From Caulifigura coniformis (lineage in GTDB: Bacteria; Planctomycetota; Planctomycetia; Planctomycetales; Planctomycetaceae), in the NCBI RefSeq assembly GCF_007745175.1, contig NZ_CP036271.1, forward strand, positions 5,344,314 to 5,408,313: a stretch of DNA of 64,000 bases, given 5' to 3'. Shown here in pieces: positions 55,689 to 64,000 of the stretch. The notes below the pieces were generated by a model. It was not told where the DNA came from. It searched no databases and was given only the letters and a program-made list of their open reading frames with translations. Position 1 is the stretch's first letter, and the number at the start of each line of letters is the position of its first letter. Both the position numbers and the translations under genes were made by a program.

Positions 55689-57047
55689 CTACGCCACGAC
55701 TTCCGTAATCGCCTTGGCAGAAGGCTCCGCAATCGGAATCGGCCGGCCGATGTTCGACATGTTCGTTTTCGCCGGGTCGAGGCCAAGAGCCATCGCCATC
55801 GTGGCGAACATGTCCTGCACGGTGACCGGCCGGTCCGCGACCGTCATCGCGTCCTCGGACGTCTTCCCCACAAACTGGCCTCCTTTGATCCCGCCCCCAC
55901 AGAGCACGTTCGTCCACGCCACCGGGAAGTGATCGCGGCCCGTGCTCTCGTTGATCTTCGGAGTCCGGCCGAACTCACCCATCCAGACGACAAGCGTGCT
56001 GTCGAGGAGGCCGCGCTGCTCCAGGTCGGTCAGCAGAGTGCTCCACGCCGGATCGAGAACGCCGCACAGGTTCTTGACGGCGTTGAAGTTGTCGGCATGC
56101 GTATCCCAGCCGATGCCGCCGGCCCCTTCGGCGCTGTTGAGCGACACTTCGACGAACGGAACCCCGCGCTCGACTAGCCGCCGGGCGAGAAGGCACCCCT
56201 GTCCGAAGGCCGTGCGGCCATAGGCGTCCCGCAGCGACGCGTCTTCGTCGTCGAGGTTGAATGCCTTGACCCCCGTGGAGTTCATCAGCCGGACCGCCTT
56301 GGAATAAGCCGAATTCCGGCTCTCGGTCACGATCCCCGGATGGTCGGCGAGGAACCGGTCGTCGATCGACTGCAGCAGACCAATCCGCGAGTCGCCGCGG
56401 CTCTTTTCGACGCCGCGAGGCAGTTCAATGTTCCGCACCTGAAGCGCCGCCGCCGCGTCCGCCATCGCGCCCCCCGCTCCGTTCTCCCCGACGAACAGCG
56501 GAGCATACTGCGGGCCAAGAAATCCCGGGCCGAATGCCGCCGGGCTCAGGAATCGGTTGGGGGCGATGCTGACGAAGTTCGGGAGATCGGAACTGGTGTC
56601 TCCCAGTTCTTTGCTGAACAGCGATCCGAGGGTGGGATAGCGAATCGGCCCCTGGGGAAGACTGCCCGTGCGGACGAAGTGGGTTGCCCGGCTGTGATCT
56701 CCTTCTTTGGTGGTGATCGAACGCACGACCGCCACGTGTTTCATCTGCTGCGCGAGCTTCGGCAGGTTTTCGGCGATCTGCACACCGGCGACCGAGGTGT
56801 CGATCGCTTTCGTCGGGCCGCCGTTGGCGTGCCCCGGTTTGGGATCGAACGTGTCGATCTGGCTGGGGCCGCCGCTCATCCACAGCAGAATGCAGGCCCG
56901 CTTTCGGGTCGGAGAGGCGACGACCTGGTCGGCGAACGCCTTCAGCACCGAGGCCGAATTGAACGAGACGCCCGCGGCGGTTGCCGCTGCGATTCGGAGC
57001 CAGTCGCGCCGAGAAATTTCGGCCGGAACGCGCGCACTGCGAAGCAT
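55689..57047 (-). CDS. DUF1501 protein, Tat-exported
   Basis: 452 residues. SRRDWLRIAAATAAGVSF is a twin-arginine signal. DUF1501 hallmarks are LLWMSGGPSQIDTFDPKPGH, QGCLLARRLVERGVPFVEVS, LVVWMGEFGRTPKINESTGR and GRDHFPVAWTNVLCGGGIKG. Second member of the family in the window; the two differ widely in sequence outside these motifs. No DUF1549/1553 partner precedes it. The small membrane protein follows directly and is translationally coupled. Confidence 0.93.
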   Translation of the reverse strand: MLRSARVPAEISRRDWLRIAAATAAGVSFNSASVLKAFADQVVASPTRKRACILLWMSGGPSQIDTFDPKPGHANGGPTKAIDTSVAGVQIAENLPKLAQQMKHVAVVRSITTKEGDHSRATHFVRTGSLPQGPIRYPTLGSLFSKELGDTSSDLPNFVSIAPNRFLSPAAFGPGFLGPQYAPLFVGENGAGGAMADAAAALQVRNIELPRGVEKSRGDSRIGLLQSIDDRFLADHPGIVTESRNSAYSKAVRLMNSTGVKAFNLDDEDASLRDAYGRTAFGQGCLLARRLVERGVPFVEVSLNSAEGAGGIGWDTHADNFNAVKNLCGVLDPAWSTLLTDLEQRGLLDSTLVVWMGEFGRTPKINESTGRDHFPVAWTNVLCGGGIKGGQFVGKTSEDAMTVADRPVTVQDMFATMAMALGLDPAKTNMSNIGRPIPIAEPSAKAITEVVA

Positions 57048-57159
57048 GTCAGGGACCCCACCGGGAAAGAACGGTTACCCCAGACACTGTTGTACGCCCG
57101 CAGCGGCCCGATCTGCGAGGGAAAAACGCGGAATTGAGAGAAACACGCCCGCGCGAAAA

Positions 57160-57190
57160 GAGAACCCGGCGACTGGGTCGCCGGGCTTTG
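57160..57190 (-). terminator. rho-independent terminator of rpsT
   Basis: AAGCCCGGCGAC pairs with GTCGCCGGGTT (57163-57173 with 57177-57188) and the minus strand continues TCTCTTTT. It ends the rpsT transcript. Confidence 0.85.
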
Positions 57191-57200
57191 AGAATTCACT

Positions 57201-57242
57201 GGCGACGCTGACAGCGTCGAGGCCGACGCAAGCTGCGTCGCC
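57201..57242 (-). promoter_or_regulatory. alternative hairpins in rpsT 3' region
   Basis: Two small stems (GACGCT/AGCGTC and GACGCA/TGCGTC) lie side by side, and an outer pair GGCGACGC/GCGTCGCC can form instead. The block is between the rpsT stop and the terminator. Confidence 0.4.
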
Positions 57243-57250
57243 AGGGCGAA

Positions 57251-57529
57251 CTAGCTGGCCGGAGCGGCAGCCGTCTTCTTCTTCGTCAGCTTCGACAGCC
57301 GCGACTTCGTGCGGGCCGCGGTGTTCTTGTGGATCAGGTGCTTCGCAGCAGCCTGATCGAGCTTCTTCGTGGCAACCTTCAGGGCGGCCTCGGCGTCAGC
57401 AGCGCCCGATTCAACGGCGGTGCGGGCCTTCTTCACGGCCGTTCGCAGGGCCGACCGCTGGGAGCGGTTCAAAAGCCGCCGCTTGGCACTCTTCCGCTGT
57501 TCCTTCTTGGCGCTCGCAGTATTGGGCAT
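57251..57529 (-). CDS. rpsT: 30S ribosomal protein S20
   Basis: 92 residues, very basic and helical. [20 protein letters not shown] at the N-terminus and the helix [14 protein letters not shown] are typical; [20 protein letters not shown] is the usual C-terminal helix. A Lys/Ala-rich end ([10 protein letters not shown]) is longer than in E. coli. Binds 16S rRNA early in 30S assembly. Monocistronic, with the terminator at 57160. Confidence 0.97.
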   Translation of the reverse strand: MPNTASAKKEQRKSAKRRLLNRSQRSALRTAVKKARTAVESGAADAEAALKVATKKLDQAAAKHLIHKNTAARTKSRLSKLTKKKTAAAPAS

Positions 57530-57647
57530 GGGTCTCGTCTAACTTCTGGCAGCGACGCTGAATGGGTTGAGGATCGTTTGATCGAATCGGGGAGTGTAGC
57601 TGCTGGCAGGCGATAACTCCAGTGAGTGATTGCCGTGATCAGGACTC

Positions 57648-57742
57648 GTCACTTTCTCAGGATGGGCCAATTCGTCGTCGCCTTGCGTCGTTACCGCAAA
57701 ATGACCTGCGGTGACGAGAGACGACCGACTGTGGAAAAGTGA
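57648..57742. repeat. palindromic intergenic repeat, copy 1
   Basis: Begins GTCACTTTCT and ends AAAAGTGA, so the ends are inverted repeats. The core includes GGCCAATTC, CCGCAAAATGAC and GACGAGAGACGACC. The second copy is 320 bases downstream. Confidence 0.7.
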
Positions 57743-58061
57743 ATCACCCCGCCCCAATCCCCACCCGCCAAAGCACTTCCGAGTACCGGCCCCACCCGCG
57801 TAACCGCCCCCGTCATGATGGAGGACCTATGAACACAACCACCGTCAACCAGTCGTCACACACCCCGGCCCGGCCGGCTCCTACGACCCCAAGTCCGCAC
57901 CACCCACCCGCTCCATCCGCAAAACTTCGGCGGGAAATAGGGCGAGGAGTACAGTACCACCCACACCACCCACACAACGCGCCCTCCTCGCTCCCTCGGC
58001 GTCGAATACCTCCGCAGTTTCCCCAATCCCCGCCCGAGCCTGCGAACTCCGCGCACGGCTG

Positions 58062-58145
58062 GTCACTTTCTTTAACATTGGCCAATTCACCGTTGCCGCA
58101 AAATGACTTGCGGCGACGAGAGACGACCTGTTGTGAAAAAGTGAC
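58062..58145. repeat. palindromic intergenic repeat, copy 2
   Basis: GTCACTTTCT at one end and AAAAAGTGAC at the other (9 of 10 pairs). Core GGCCAATTC, CCGCAAAATGAC(T)TGCGG and GACGAGAGACGACC match copy 1; the CCGCAA/TTGCGG stem is perfect here. Confidence 0.75.
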
Positions 58146-58257
58146 TCGCCCTGTTGCCGCGAAGCACCGGCGCCCGCGACCGCGCGGCGGGAAACCCGGA
58201 TGCAGGGAATGGGCCGGCCTGACCGTTTCTTGCCCGAGAGTCCGCGGATTTAATGCT

Positions 58258-58286
58258 TTGCGATCGGACTGGCGTCACTTTAGGAT
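58258..58286 (+). promoter_or_regulatory. candidate metK promoter
   Basis: TTGCGA and TAGGAT separated by 17 bases, ~80 bases before the metK ATG. Each box matches the sigma-70 consensus at four of six bases. Confidence 0.35.
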
Positions 58287-58366
58287 GCTCGCTTCGCCAG
58301 GTCGGTGGGGCTTTCGTGCGGCGGACGCAGTCTTTTGGCCCCCCTGGAGTCTTGGAGTAGTGCGGA

Positions 58367-59509
<1,143 letters not shown>

Positions 59510-59634
59510 TTTCCAGGTTCCCGAGCTGCCACTGGCTGCGATAGAGTAGGCACGGGAGAACATCGCGGGGGGCCTCCCCGCGATCTCTCGTGTTGGAAAG
59601 AATTCGGCTCGAACTGTTCCAGGGAGGGAACGGC

Positions 59635-60465
59635 ATGCGAGACACGTCTTTGCTGGAACGCGAATGGCGGCGACTGGGAGCCACGTTGTGCTTCCTCGCC
59701 GCCCTGTTTGTGACCGCCGTGCTCCTGGCCAGGCTTCCAGCCGCCCCGCCCGCGCTCTCGGCCTGGTGGACTCTCGCCACGGCGTTCGTCGTCGGGGGCC
59801 TCGGTGCCTGCGGAATTGCGGTTCTCCAGGTCGGCGCCACGTCCGCCATGTCGGCTGAGGCGACCTATGCCCTCGCTCTCACCTTCAGCGGCTTGACCTC
59901 GTTCTCGACGCTTTCCACCACTCGCCAGGCCGGCCCGGCGCAGTTCGCTTTTGCCTGCTTCCTGTCAGTTCTAGCCTCGGCGGCCGCTGTCAGCTGGGCC
60001 GCGATTCGTCATTCACCAGCCCGGTCAGCCGCCGCTGACGAGCCGATCCCGACGGCGGAACCCCATGCCCAGACGGTTGCGTTCAGCGGCATTGGGGCGG
60101 AGCTGGGCGACCTGGCTGAGGCGAACACACCGGCGGCAGCTGATTCGCTCCCCGATCACATCGACCAGACGCTCAGCCGGTACGTCGCGGAGGGCCGCGA
60201 CCACCTGGAGGCCTGTCTGCGCGTCCGGTTCGAGCCAGGCCAGCAGACCGCGATCGTGCATCTCCCGATTCAGCCCGCAATGCAGTTCGACCCGGAAGTC
60301 GAATGCGAGCCGTTGGGGAGCGAGGACCTGCGGATCACCGTCGATCCCGCCCAGCCCTATGGTGTCCGCCTCGTCTGTCGGCGTCCTGCCCCCTGGATTG
60401 AATCTAGTGAAGCGGTGATTGCCGTCCTGATCTCAGCAGACCGGATGGCGCGGGCCGCGGCATAA
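59635..60465 (+). CDS. membrane protein of unknown function
   Basis: 276 residues. Three or four hydrophobic helices in the first ~135 (LGATLCFLAALFVTAVLLAR, LATAFVVGGLGACGIAVLQV, FACFLSVLASAAAVSWAAI). A soluble C-terminal half (about 140-276) contains YVAEGRDHLEACLRVRFEPG and a beta-like end. GGGAGGG six bases before ATG 59635 supports the start. No family recognised. It lies between metK and the phosphoesterase, all on the plus strand. Confidence 0.78.
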   Translation: MRDTSLLEREWRRLGATLCFLAALFVTAVLLARLPAAPPALSAWWTLATAFVVGGLGACGIAVLQVGATSAMSAEATYALALTFSGLTSFSTLSTTRQAGPAQFAFACFLSVLASAAAVSWAAIRHSPARSAAADEPIPTAEPHAQTVAFSGIGAELGDLAEANTPAAADSLPDHIDQTLSRYVAEGRDHLEACLRVRFEPGQQTAIVHLPIQPAMQFDPEVECEPLGSEDLRITVDPAQPYGVRLVCRRPAPWIESSEAVIAVLISADRMARAAA

Positions 60466-60579
60466 GACGGCGACGAGCCGTTTGGCGGCGGCCGGTTTTC
60501 GCGAGTGTGCTAACCTTCGAGGGAACGAGTCAGCCGGGCCGCTCGGGATCGGGCCAGCGGATGCGAGGAGGTGTGCCGC

Positions 60580-61848
60580 ATGTTCTGGAGTTTGCTTGCG
60601 TTCCTGGCGGTCACGGCCGGGCATGCGGAATTGTGGATTACGCTCGTCAATCGGGTGTACGGATTGCCGATTCCGATCCGCACACTCCACCGCATCCGCG
60701 CCACGCACGACGTCGCCATCTTTGCGTTTCCATGTCTCGTTTACTGGCGAATCGGGCTCAGCGGCCCGTCAGCGTTTTTCAGCGGTCAGTGGGGCCAGCT
60801 GTCGCCCCCCTGGATTGTCGTGTTTCTGGCCTGCTCGGCAGGGCTCGCAGGACTCATCTACTCGATCGGCGCCTGGTGGATTCGCACACGGCGATGCATG
60901 ACGGCCGGCACACGGGTCGCGCTGATCGCACTGCCGCGCGGATCTGCGAAGCAGGAAGACACGGGCTCTGCGGAAACGGCTGGCGGCCGCACGGAACTTG
61001 TTTCCGCCGCAACGAAGCGACTGACACGCTTTCCTCTCAACCAGCAGTTCGAACTGGAGACGACCGAGAAACAGCTCGCTCCGGCGAACTGGCCTGCAGA
61101 ACTCGACGGCCTGTCGATCCTGCACCTCAGCGACTGGCACTTGTGCTCGACATTCTCGCGGCAGTTCTACGAAACCGCAGCGGCCGCCGCTTCGAGGGTG
61201 CGGGCCGACATGATCTGCTTCTCCGGGGACCTCAGCGACGACATCGATTGTCTCGATTGGCTCCCCACGACGCTCGGTTCACTGTCCGCACCGTTGGGCA
61301 ACTGGTTCATCCTGGGGAACCACGATGCACTGATCGATCACGCCCACATCCGCAGCAGGATGGTCGCCATCGGCTGGAACGATCTGGGAGGAAAGACCGC
61401 GAAACTGGACGTCGGTCCGGCGACGGTCGTGGTCGGAGGAGACGAGGTTCCCTGGTTGAATGCTGTCCCGCGATGGTCAGCGGACGATCGGGCGCTGCCG
61501 CGCTTGCTTCTGGCGCATTCACCGGATCGCTTCCCGCACCACAGCGGGGAAGGGGTGGATCTGATCCTCGCGGGGCATACGCATGGCGGGCAGATCATTC
61601 TGCCGGTCGTGGGGCCGGTCTACGCGCCGAGCCGATATGGCTGCCGGTTCCCGTCCGGGGTCTACGTTCAGGGCTCGACCGTCATGCACGTATCCCGTGG
61701 TTTGGCCGGGATGCACCCGATTCGATTCGGGGCACGTCCGGAAATCACGCGGCTGGTGATCCGGTCGCCGAAATGCCTGGCGGAACACAGTCGGGACGAA
61801 CTGAGAACGTCTGATCGCGAGCAAACGCAGCCCGCCCGAAGGGACTGA
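60580..61848 (+). CDS. membrane-anchored metallophosphoesterase (YkuE-like)
   Basis: 422 residues. The N-terminal ~130 contain transmembrane helices (FWSLLAFLAVTAGHAELWIT and IVVFLACSAGLAGLIYSIGA). The C-terminal domain has all calcineurin-like metal motifs: LSDWH, FSGDLSDD, GNHDAL and GHTHGGQ. This layout resembles YkuE, a cell-wall-associated phosphodiesterase; substrate here is not known. ATG at 60580 has AGGAGG 7 bases upstream; GTG at 60571 overlaps that site. Confidence 0.9.
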   Translation: MFWSLLAFLAVTAGHAELWITLVNRVYGLPIPIRTLHRIRATHDVAIFAFPCLVYWRIGLSGPSAFFSGQWGQLSPPWIVVFLACSAGLAGLIYSIGAWWIRTRRCMTAGTRVALIALPRGSAKQEDTGSAETAGGRTELVSAATKRLTRFPLNQQFELETTEKQLAPANWPAELDGLSILHLSDWHLCSTFSRQFYETAAAAASRVRADMICFSGDLSDDIDCLDWLPTTLGSLSAPLGNWFILGNHDALIDHAHIRSRMVAIGWNDLGGKTAKLDVGPATVVVGGDEVPWLNAVPRWSADDRALPRLLLAHSPDRFPHHSGEGVDLILAGHTHGGQIILPVVGPVYAPSRYGCRFPSGVYVQGSTVMHVSRGLAGMHPIRFGARPEITRLVIRSPKCLAEHSRDELRTSDREQTQPARRD

Positions 61849-62218
61849 CATTTCCACATTGTCCCGGCGAGCGGGAGCATCAGCCCCCTGAGGGAATCCC
61901 ACGGACGGCCCCGGATCACGGGACGCAACTCCCGCGGAGGTTGTCAGGAAGACGTCGGAAAGGTGACGCCGTCAAACGTGATTGAACGGACGTCCGCCGT
62001 GACATCTCAACAAAAATGCCTCGATCGCCGGCTGACGATCGAGGCATTTTTCTAATTCGTGGCGCCCCGTTGACGCGGTAGCCCGCCAGAGTATGACCCG
62101 GGAACGAGCCCGCTGAGACCCATTCCGGTCGTAGCCCGATCATGGTCCTGAGCGTCTGTACGGCCATCCCGCACCCCGACCCTCCCCCGAACCGGGGCGA
62201 GGGAGGAGCGACGGTGAA
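61849..62218. other. intergenic region with terminator
   Basis: 370 bases between converging phosphoesterase and HU genes. It holds the terminator at 62011-62053. No gene or tRNA is present. Confidence 0.45.
62011..62053. terminator. bidirectional rho-independent terminator
   Basis: AAAAATGCCTCGATCG and CGATCGAGGCATTTTT form a 16-bp stem (62012-62027 with 62036-62051) around CCGGCTGA. T-runs lie on both strands. Confidence 0.9.
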
Positions 62219-62539
62219 TCAGACCATGCCCTTCAGCTTCTTCAGCGCACGAACCTTCACGACGGTGCGCTTCGGCTTGGCGGCGATCATCATGGTCTCG
62301 CCCGTCTTCGGGTTCCGACCTTCCTTCGCAGGCCTCGCAGGATTCTCCTTCCGCATGATCTTCAGCAAGCCGGGCAGGACGAAAACTCCCGTTCCCTTCT
62401 TGCTCAGCGCGCCTTCGACAAGACCTTCGATCTCGTCGAGAACCTGCTGGACTTGCTTCTTGGAAAGCTCGGTCTTTTCAGCGAGCTCAGCGATCATCTG
62501 CGACTTGGACATCGGCCGGGCGGCGGCAGCTTTGGCCAT
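62219..62539 (-). CDS. HU/IHF-family DNA-binding protein
   Basis: 106 residues, basic. Helical N-terminal dimer part (KSQMIAELAEKTELSKKQVQ) followed by the beta arm with RNPKTGETMMIAAKPKRTVV. Arg-Asn-Pro in the arm is the DNA-intercalating proline motif. HU is a nucleoid protein that bends DNA. The N-terminus adds MAKAAAARPMS, a short Ala-rich extension. Confidence 0.95.
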   Translation of the reverse strand: MAKAAAARPMSKSQMIAELAEKTELSKKQVQQVLDEIEGLVEGALSKKGTGVFVLPGLLKIMRKENPARPAKEGRNPKTGETMMIAAKPKRTVVKVRALKKLKGMV

Positions 62540-62900
62540 CGTGGCTCCTTTCCTTGTTGTAGGCCATCTGGATGCGGGAATGACTCCCGTTTCTGCGGGG
62601 CAGTAGAACGCCGCCTTTCCGCACTGTCAATGAACCTGCGAACGCCGGACCTTGGAAAAACCCGTTGTTTTTCAACATCCGACCGCCTCGGGAAGCAAGG
62701 CAAGCTGCACCGCTTGACACCCCTCCAGTCCCCTGTTTCGGCGCGATCGACCCCTTGACCGGCGACGTCGGCCGGGCGCTCGACTCTCCGACGCCCCGCC
62801 ATACGCACGCCGGATGGAATCCCCCGAAGGTGCTAAGCTCTCTCTCCAATGGTCGCTCAGAGCGAGCGACGCGATTCCGCTGGAATGACGCACGAACGGA
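62540..62900. other. intergenic region between divergent HU and folD
   Basis: 361 bases. GGAAAGGAGC (about 62543-62552) on the minus strand is the HU ribosome binding site. No RNA or other gene is recognised. Confidence 0.4.
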
Positions 62901-63782
62901 ATGAAGGACGTGGCCGCACGCATCATCGACGGCAAAGCCGTTTCACAGAAACTGCGAACCGAACTCGCGGACGAAGTCGCCGCTTTCAAGCAGCAAACGG
63001 GAGTCATCCCGCACCTGGCGGTCGTCCTGGTCGGGGATGATCCGGCGAGCGCGGTGTATGTGCGCAGCAAGAGCAAGGGGTGCGAACAGGCCGGCATGGC
63101 GGGCTCGCAGATGACACTGCCTGCGGACACGTCCCAGGCGCAGTTGCTCGAACTGGTCGCCCGACTCAACGCCGATCCTCAGGTGCACGGTATCCTGGTG
63201 CAGTTGCCGCTGCCCCGGCAGATCGATGAGACGGTCATCCTGGATGCCATCGATCCGCTGAAGGACGTCGACGGATTCCATGCCAGCAACGTCGGATTGC
63301 TGGCCCAGGGAAGACCGCGGTTCGTCCCGTGCACTCCCCTCGGCTGTCAGAAGCTTCTCCTGGATGCGGGGATTCCGACGTCCGGAGCCCATGCCGTGGT
63401 GATCGGCCGGAGTGAGATCGTCGGCAAGCCGATGGCGTCGCTTCTCGTCCAGAAAGGCGCCGGCGGGGACGCGACGGTCACCATCTGTCACAGTCGCACA
63501 AAAGACTTGGCGGCCGTCGTGAGAACGGCGGACATCGTCGTCGCCGCGATCGGCAGGCCAAAGTTCGTCACCGCCGACATGATCAAGCCGGGAGCGACTG
63601 TGATTGATGTCGGCATCAACCGCATCGAAACGGGCCTGGTCGGGGACGTCGATTACGGCCCCGTGTCCGAGATCGCGGGAGCGATCACTCCTGTCCCAGG
63701 CGGGGTGGGCCCCATGACGATCGCGATGCTCTTGGCGAATACGCTCCTGGCGGCGAAGCTGCAGACTCAGGCCCGCCGGTAA
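62901..63782 (+). CDS. folD: methylenetetrahydrofolate dehydrogenase/cyclohydrolase
   Basis: 293 residues, normal for FolD. Interconverts 5,10-methylene- and 10-formyl-THF with NADP. Catalytic [13 protein letters not shown] (the Tyr and Lys) and QLPLPRQID are present, with the GRSEIVGKP nucleotide motif and the C-terminal [10 protein letters not shown] loop. ATG at 62901. Its last ~98 bases overlap a minus-strand open frame that enters from the right edge. Confidence 0.97.
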   Translation: MKDVAARIIDGKAVSQKLRTELADEVAAFKQQTGVIPHLAVVLVGDDPASAVYVRSKSKGCEQAGMAGSQMTLPADTSQAQLLELVARLNADPQVHGILVQLPLPRQIDETVILDAIDPLKDVDGFHASNVGLLAQGRPRFVPCTPLGCQKLLLDAGIPTSGAHAVVIGRSEIVGKPMASLLVQKGAGGDATVTICHSRTKDLAAVVRTADIVVAAIGRPKFVTADMIKPGATVIDVGINRIETGLVGDVDYGPVSEIAGAITPVPGGVGPMTIAMLLANTLLAAKLQTQARR

Positions 63783-64000
63783 ACACCGACTTGAAGCGGC
63801 TCCAGAAGCCAGGCTTCTCCGCAGCCTTGGGAGCCCCACTGGCCGTGGGGCTTTGGCCTCGAATCGACTCTCCCACAGGCCGGAACTCCGATTCCGCGGA
63901 CGAGTTGGGCAGTTCGAACTGACCTCCCGGCGGCTGGAACTGAGGTTCAGCGTTCTCTCCTTCTGGCTCCGGTTCGAACCTCAGGGCCGGGGCCTGTCCG
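63685..64000 (-). CDS. partial protein, C-terminal end, running off the window
   Basis: About 104 residues are seen; the N-terminal part lies beyond 64000. Composition is Pro/Ser/Gly/Glu-rich ([20 protein letters not shown]) with one conserved-looking block [12 protein letters not shown] near the end. It is probably a disordered tail of a larger protein. The stop at 63685 lies inside folD, overlapping it by 98 bases in the opposite direction; the true stop may have been lost. Function cannot be given. Confidence 0.5.
   Translation of the reverse strand, partial: GQAPALRFEPEPEGENAEPQFQPPGGQFELPNSSAESEFRPVGESIRGQSPTASGAPKAAEKPGFWSRFKSVFTGGPESAASPPGAYSPRASRSSWGPPRLGQE

Larger units (their letters stand above)
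57530..58366. other. 837-base region between rpsT and metK
   Basis: It carries two copies of a palindromic repeat (57648-57742 and 58062-58145), a ribosome-binding-site-plus-ATG at 57820-57831 that opens a frame of doubtful meaning, and a candidate metK promoter (58258-58286). I see no SAM riboswitch. Confidence 0.6.

Noticed and set aside
58146-58366. SAM riboswitch before metK
   Set aside because: I could not find the conserved stems of any SAM riboswitch class; only a repeat copy and a weak promoter are visible.
63960-63985. GGTTCGAACC resembling a tRNA T-arm
   Set aside because: No acceptor, D or anticodon arm is nearby and the stretch fits an open coding frame.

Overview
The window is GC-rich and packed with genes on both strands. 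It carries several families typical of Planctomycetota: two Tat-exported DUF1501 proteins, a DUF1559 protein, a BBP7-like outer-membrane beta-barrel, a secreted sulfatase, an AraC/XylR-type sugar regulator, a surface protein with an LEPR-XLL-like N-terminal motif, many secreted proteins with no recognisable domain, and short proteins that I recall from other planctomycetes. Universal genes (gap, pheT, trmD, rpsT, metK, folD, HU, BamA) make this chromosomal DNA. I see no rRNA, tRNA, CRISPR array, insertion sequence or prophage.

Layout. 1-8.6 kb: alpha/beta hydrolase, degenerate receiver protein, gap, a short-form pheT, a membrane Ser/Thr kinase and an HDOD protein. 8.6-16.6 kb: DUF1501, yacG, two unknown proteins, a sugar epimerase, a BBP7-like porin, a VOC protein and yraN. 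16.7-25.9 kb: a large zinc-ribbon membrane protein, a DUF1559 protein, a degenerate E1/ThiF-like protein, a prenyl synthase and a XylR-type regulator. 26-36.6 kb: pepT, sulfatase, a Pro/Ala lipoprotein, unknown proteins, BamA and a trypsin-like protease. 36.7-40.5 kb: a c-type cytochrome lipoprotein, then DoxX, pirin and MarR with a clear shared operator, then an Rrf2 Fe-S-type regulator. 40.5-48.3 kb: two adjacent genes matching the two halves of the cyanobacterial arginine-to-proline enzyme AgrE/ArgZ, a degenerate oxidoreductase, an AAA ATPase with a winged helix, a secreted protein, and a TPR protein ending in two RNA polymerase alpha-CTD-like domains. 48.4-64 kb: pectate lyase, a surface cyclophilin, trmD, an ABC ATPase, DUF1501, rpsT, metK (preceded by two copies of a palindromic intergenic repeat), a phosphoesterase, HU, folD, and a partial gene running off the right edge.

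How the genes work together. Most neighbours are unrelated housekeeping or envelope genes in one- or two-gene units, so operons are short. The convincing functional groups are marR-pirin-doxX (redox or electrophile stress), the LOR/SDH plus arginine dihydrolase-like pair (arginine catabolism), and a scattered envelope and polysaccharide set (BamA, BBP7, sulfatase, pectate lyase, XylR-type regulator) that fits a polysaccharide-degrading planctomycete.

The strongest candidates for undescribed biology are the TPR/double alpha-CTD protein, the split AgrE-like pair, the ThiF-like protein with lost adenylation residues, the DUF1559 protein with an internal pilin-like helix, and the BamA whose last POTRA domain is interrupted by a long disordered insert.
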